Source: Climacium dendroides
Lineage: Eukaryota; Streptophyta; Bryopsida; Hypnales; Climaciaceae
NCBI GenBank assembly: GCA_950106755.1
Contig: OX467089.1
Span: 22,611,345 to 22,675,344, forward strand
DNA: 64,000 bases
Direction of reading: 5' to 3'
Below are positions 63,178 to 64,000 of this stretch, piece by piece. The notes beneath the pieces are model-generated. The model saw only the letters and a program-made list of their open reading frames with translations. It ran no database searches and was not told the DNA's origin. Both the position numbers and the translations under genes were made by a program. Numbering within the stretch: position 1 is the first letter of the stretch; each line of letters starts with the position of its first letter.

Positions 63178-64000
63178 ATTATGTATGTACTCTATATAAT
63201 TTTGTATATATTCCACATATATAGAGATATATAGTATTTCATATGTATTCCAAATTCTATATCCATATTTTGTATTCTAGAGTGCCAAACTCTAACTCTT
63301 CAATAGCTAAGATTGTCTATTCAATGGCCAATCAAGGGCTACCTTTTTCATTTCATCATCTAATCAATGGCAATGGAAAGGGCACATTATTTTGTAAGAA
63401 GATCAATGACTGATGAGTTTTTCACCGGGGAGGAAGGGGGAATTTCAAGAATAGAGAATGAATGTATTTTTGGGGGAGCATAGTAACTTGCTAATATTAT
63501 CATAGTGAAAAGGTTTTGGCTTGTAAAAGTGACATTTGTGGTTTTAACACAAACTTTATTGTTCCGGAAAGGGCTTAAAAAATTCTACAATATAGACTAA
63601 TTAGACTTTAGATTTGACTAATTCTTTCTGGTTCTTAGTTTTGGCTTATCTTAGCTAAAACCAGCCAATATTACTAACTTTCAATTGCATTGTTATAAGG
63701 ATTCCGCTTAGGTCAACTAAGAAGTAGAAAATGTAACATTCTTTCCATTGCTTGAAAGGCACAATTAGATGGCACATTAAACACCTATTAAAGAATCAAA
63801 TGGCAACAACAATAAGCTCAACAATAAGAACCCAATTGTGCACACTTTATCCTAAGGGTGAGGATAAAATGCTCACACTTGCCCAAATATTTTAGTCAAT
63901 AGGGTGAATGTATTACTATCCTAATTAATATAAAAATTGAGATTTTTGTTGTATTCTAAATATCTCTTAATTTGTCAAGGATACCTAAATCTTTCAAATC
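63178..64000. other. AT-rich intergenic DNA to the window end
   Basis: No gene, RNA or clean repeat is recognised. Confidence 0.4.

Overview
This is plant nuclear DNA: spliced genes with GT-AG introns, GC-richer exons in very AT-rich flanks, and many short transposable elements. All five recognisable genes are plant families: a LysM receptor-like kinase, the PPi-dependent phosphofructokinase beta subunit, a calcium-dependent protein kinase, the TVP23/ECHIDNA trans-Golgi protein and a DUF810/MUN-domain protein. Compact genes about 10 kb apart and a one-exon PFP-beta coding region lean towards a seed-free land plant, perhaps a bryophyte. That placement is inference; the species cannot be named from the window.

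Layout: 1-4.8 kb holds repeats and MITEs. The LysM receptor (+ strand) has a leader from about 5.3 kb and its CDS at 6418-8778. AT-rich repeats fill 9.7-15.1 kb. PFP-beta lies on the - strand at 15833-17521. A long gene-poor stretch runs from 18.6 to 28.7 kb. The CDPK (- strand, 12 coding exons) spans 28724-32515. More repeats follow to 39.8 kb. TVP23/ECH (- strand, 5 coding exons) spans 39875-41294. A TTAA-flanked element, a smaller MITE and a CACTA-type element with a giant palindrome lie at 42.7-46.2 kb. The DUF810 gene (- strand, 6 coding exons) spans 50544-55369. Repeats fill the rest. Every splice model was assembled by eye from GT-AG sites, reading-frame continuity and family similarity; codon phases close exactly in all four spliced genes.

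The genes are independent transcription units and not a cluster. Two touch signalling (chitooligosaccharide-type perception; calcium-regulated phosphorylation), two touch secretion (ECH at the trans-Golgi; MUN-domain proteins in vesicle tethering), and one is cytosolic glycolysis.

I found no convincing new multi-gene system. The most notable structural signals are: (i) degenerate tandem duplications hugging gene ends, including copies of the terminal codons of the LysM receptor and PFP genes; (ii) a family of TTAA- (or CTAA-) flanked elements in which the two ends of one copy match each other better than they match other copies; (iii) a 1.23-kb non-autonomous CACTA element with a roughly 700-bp palindromic core; (iv) several further short inverted-repeat families.
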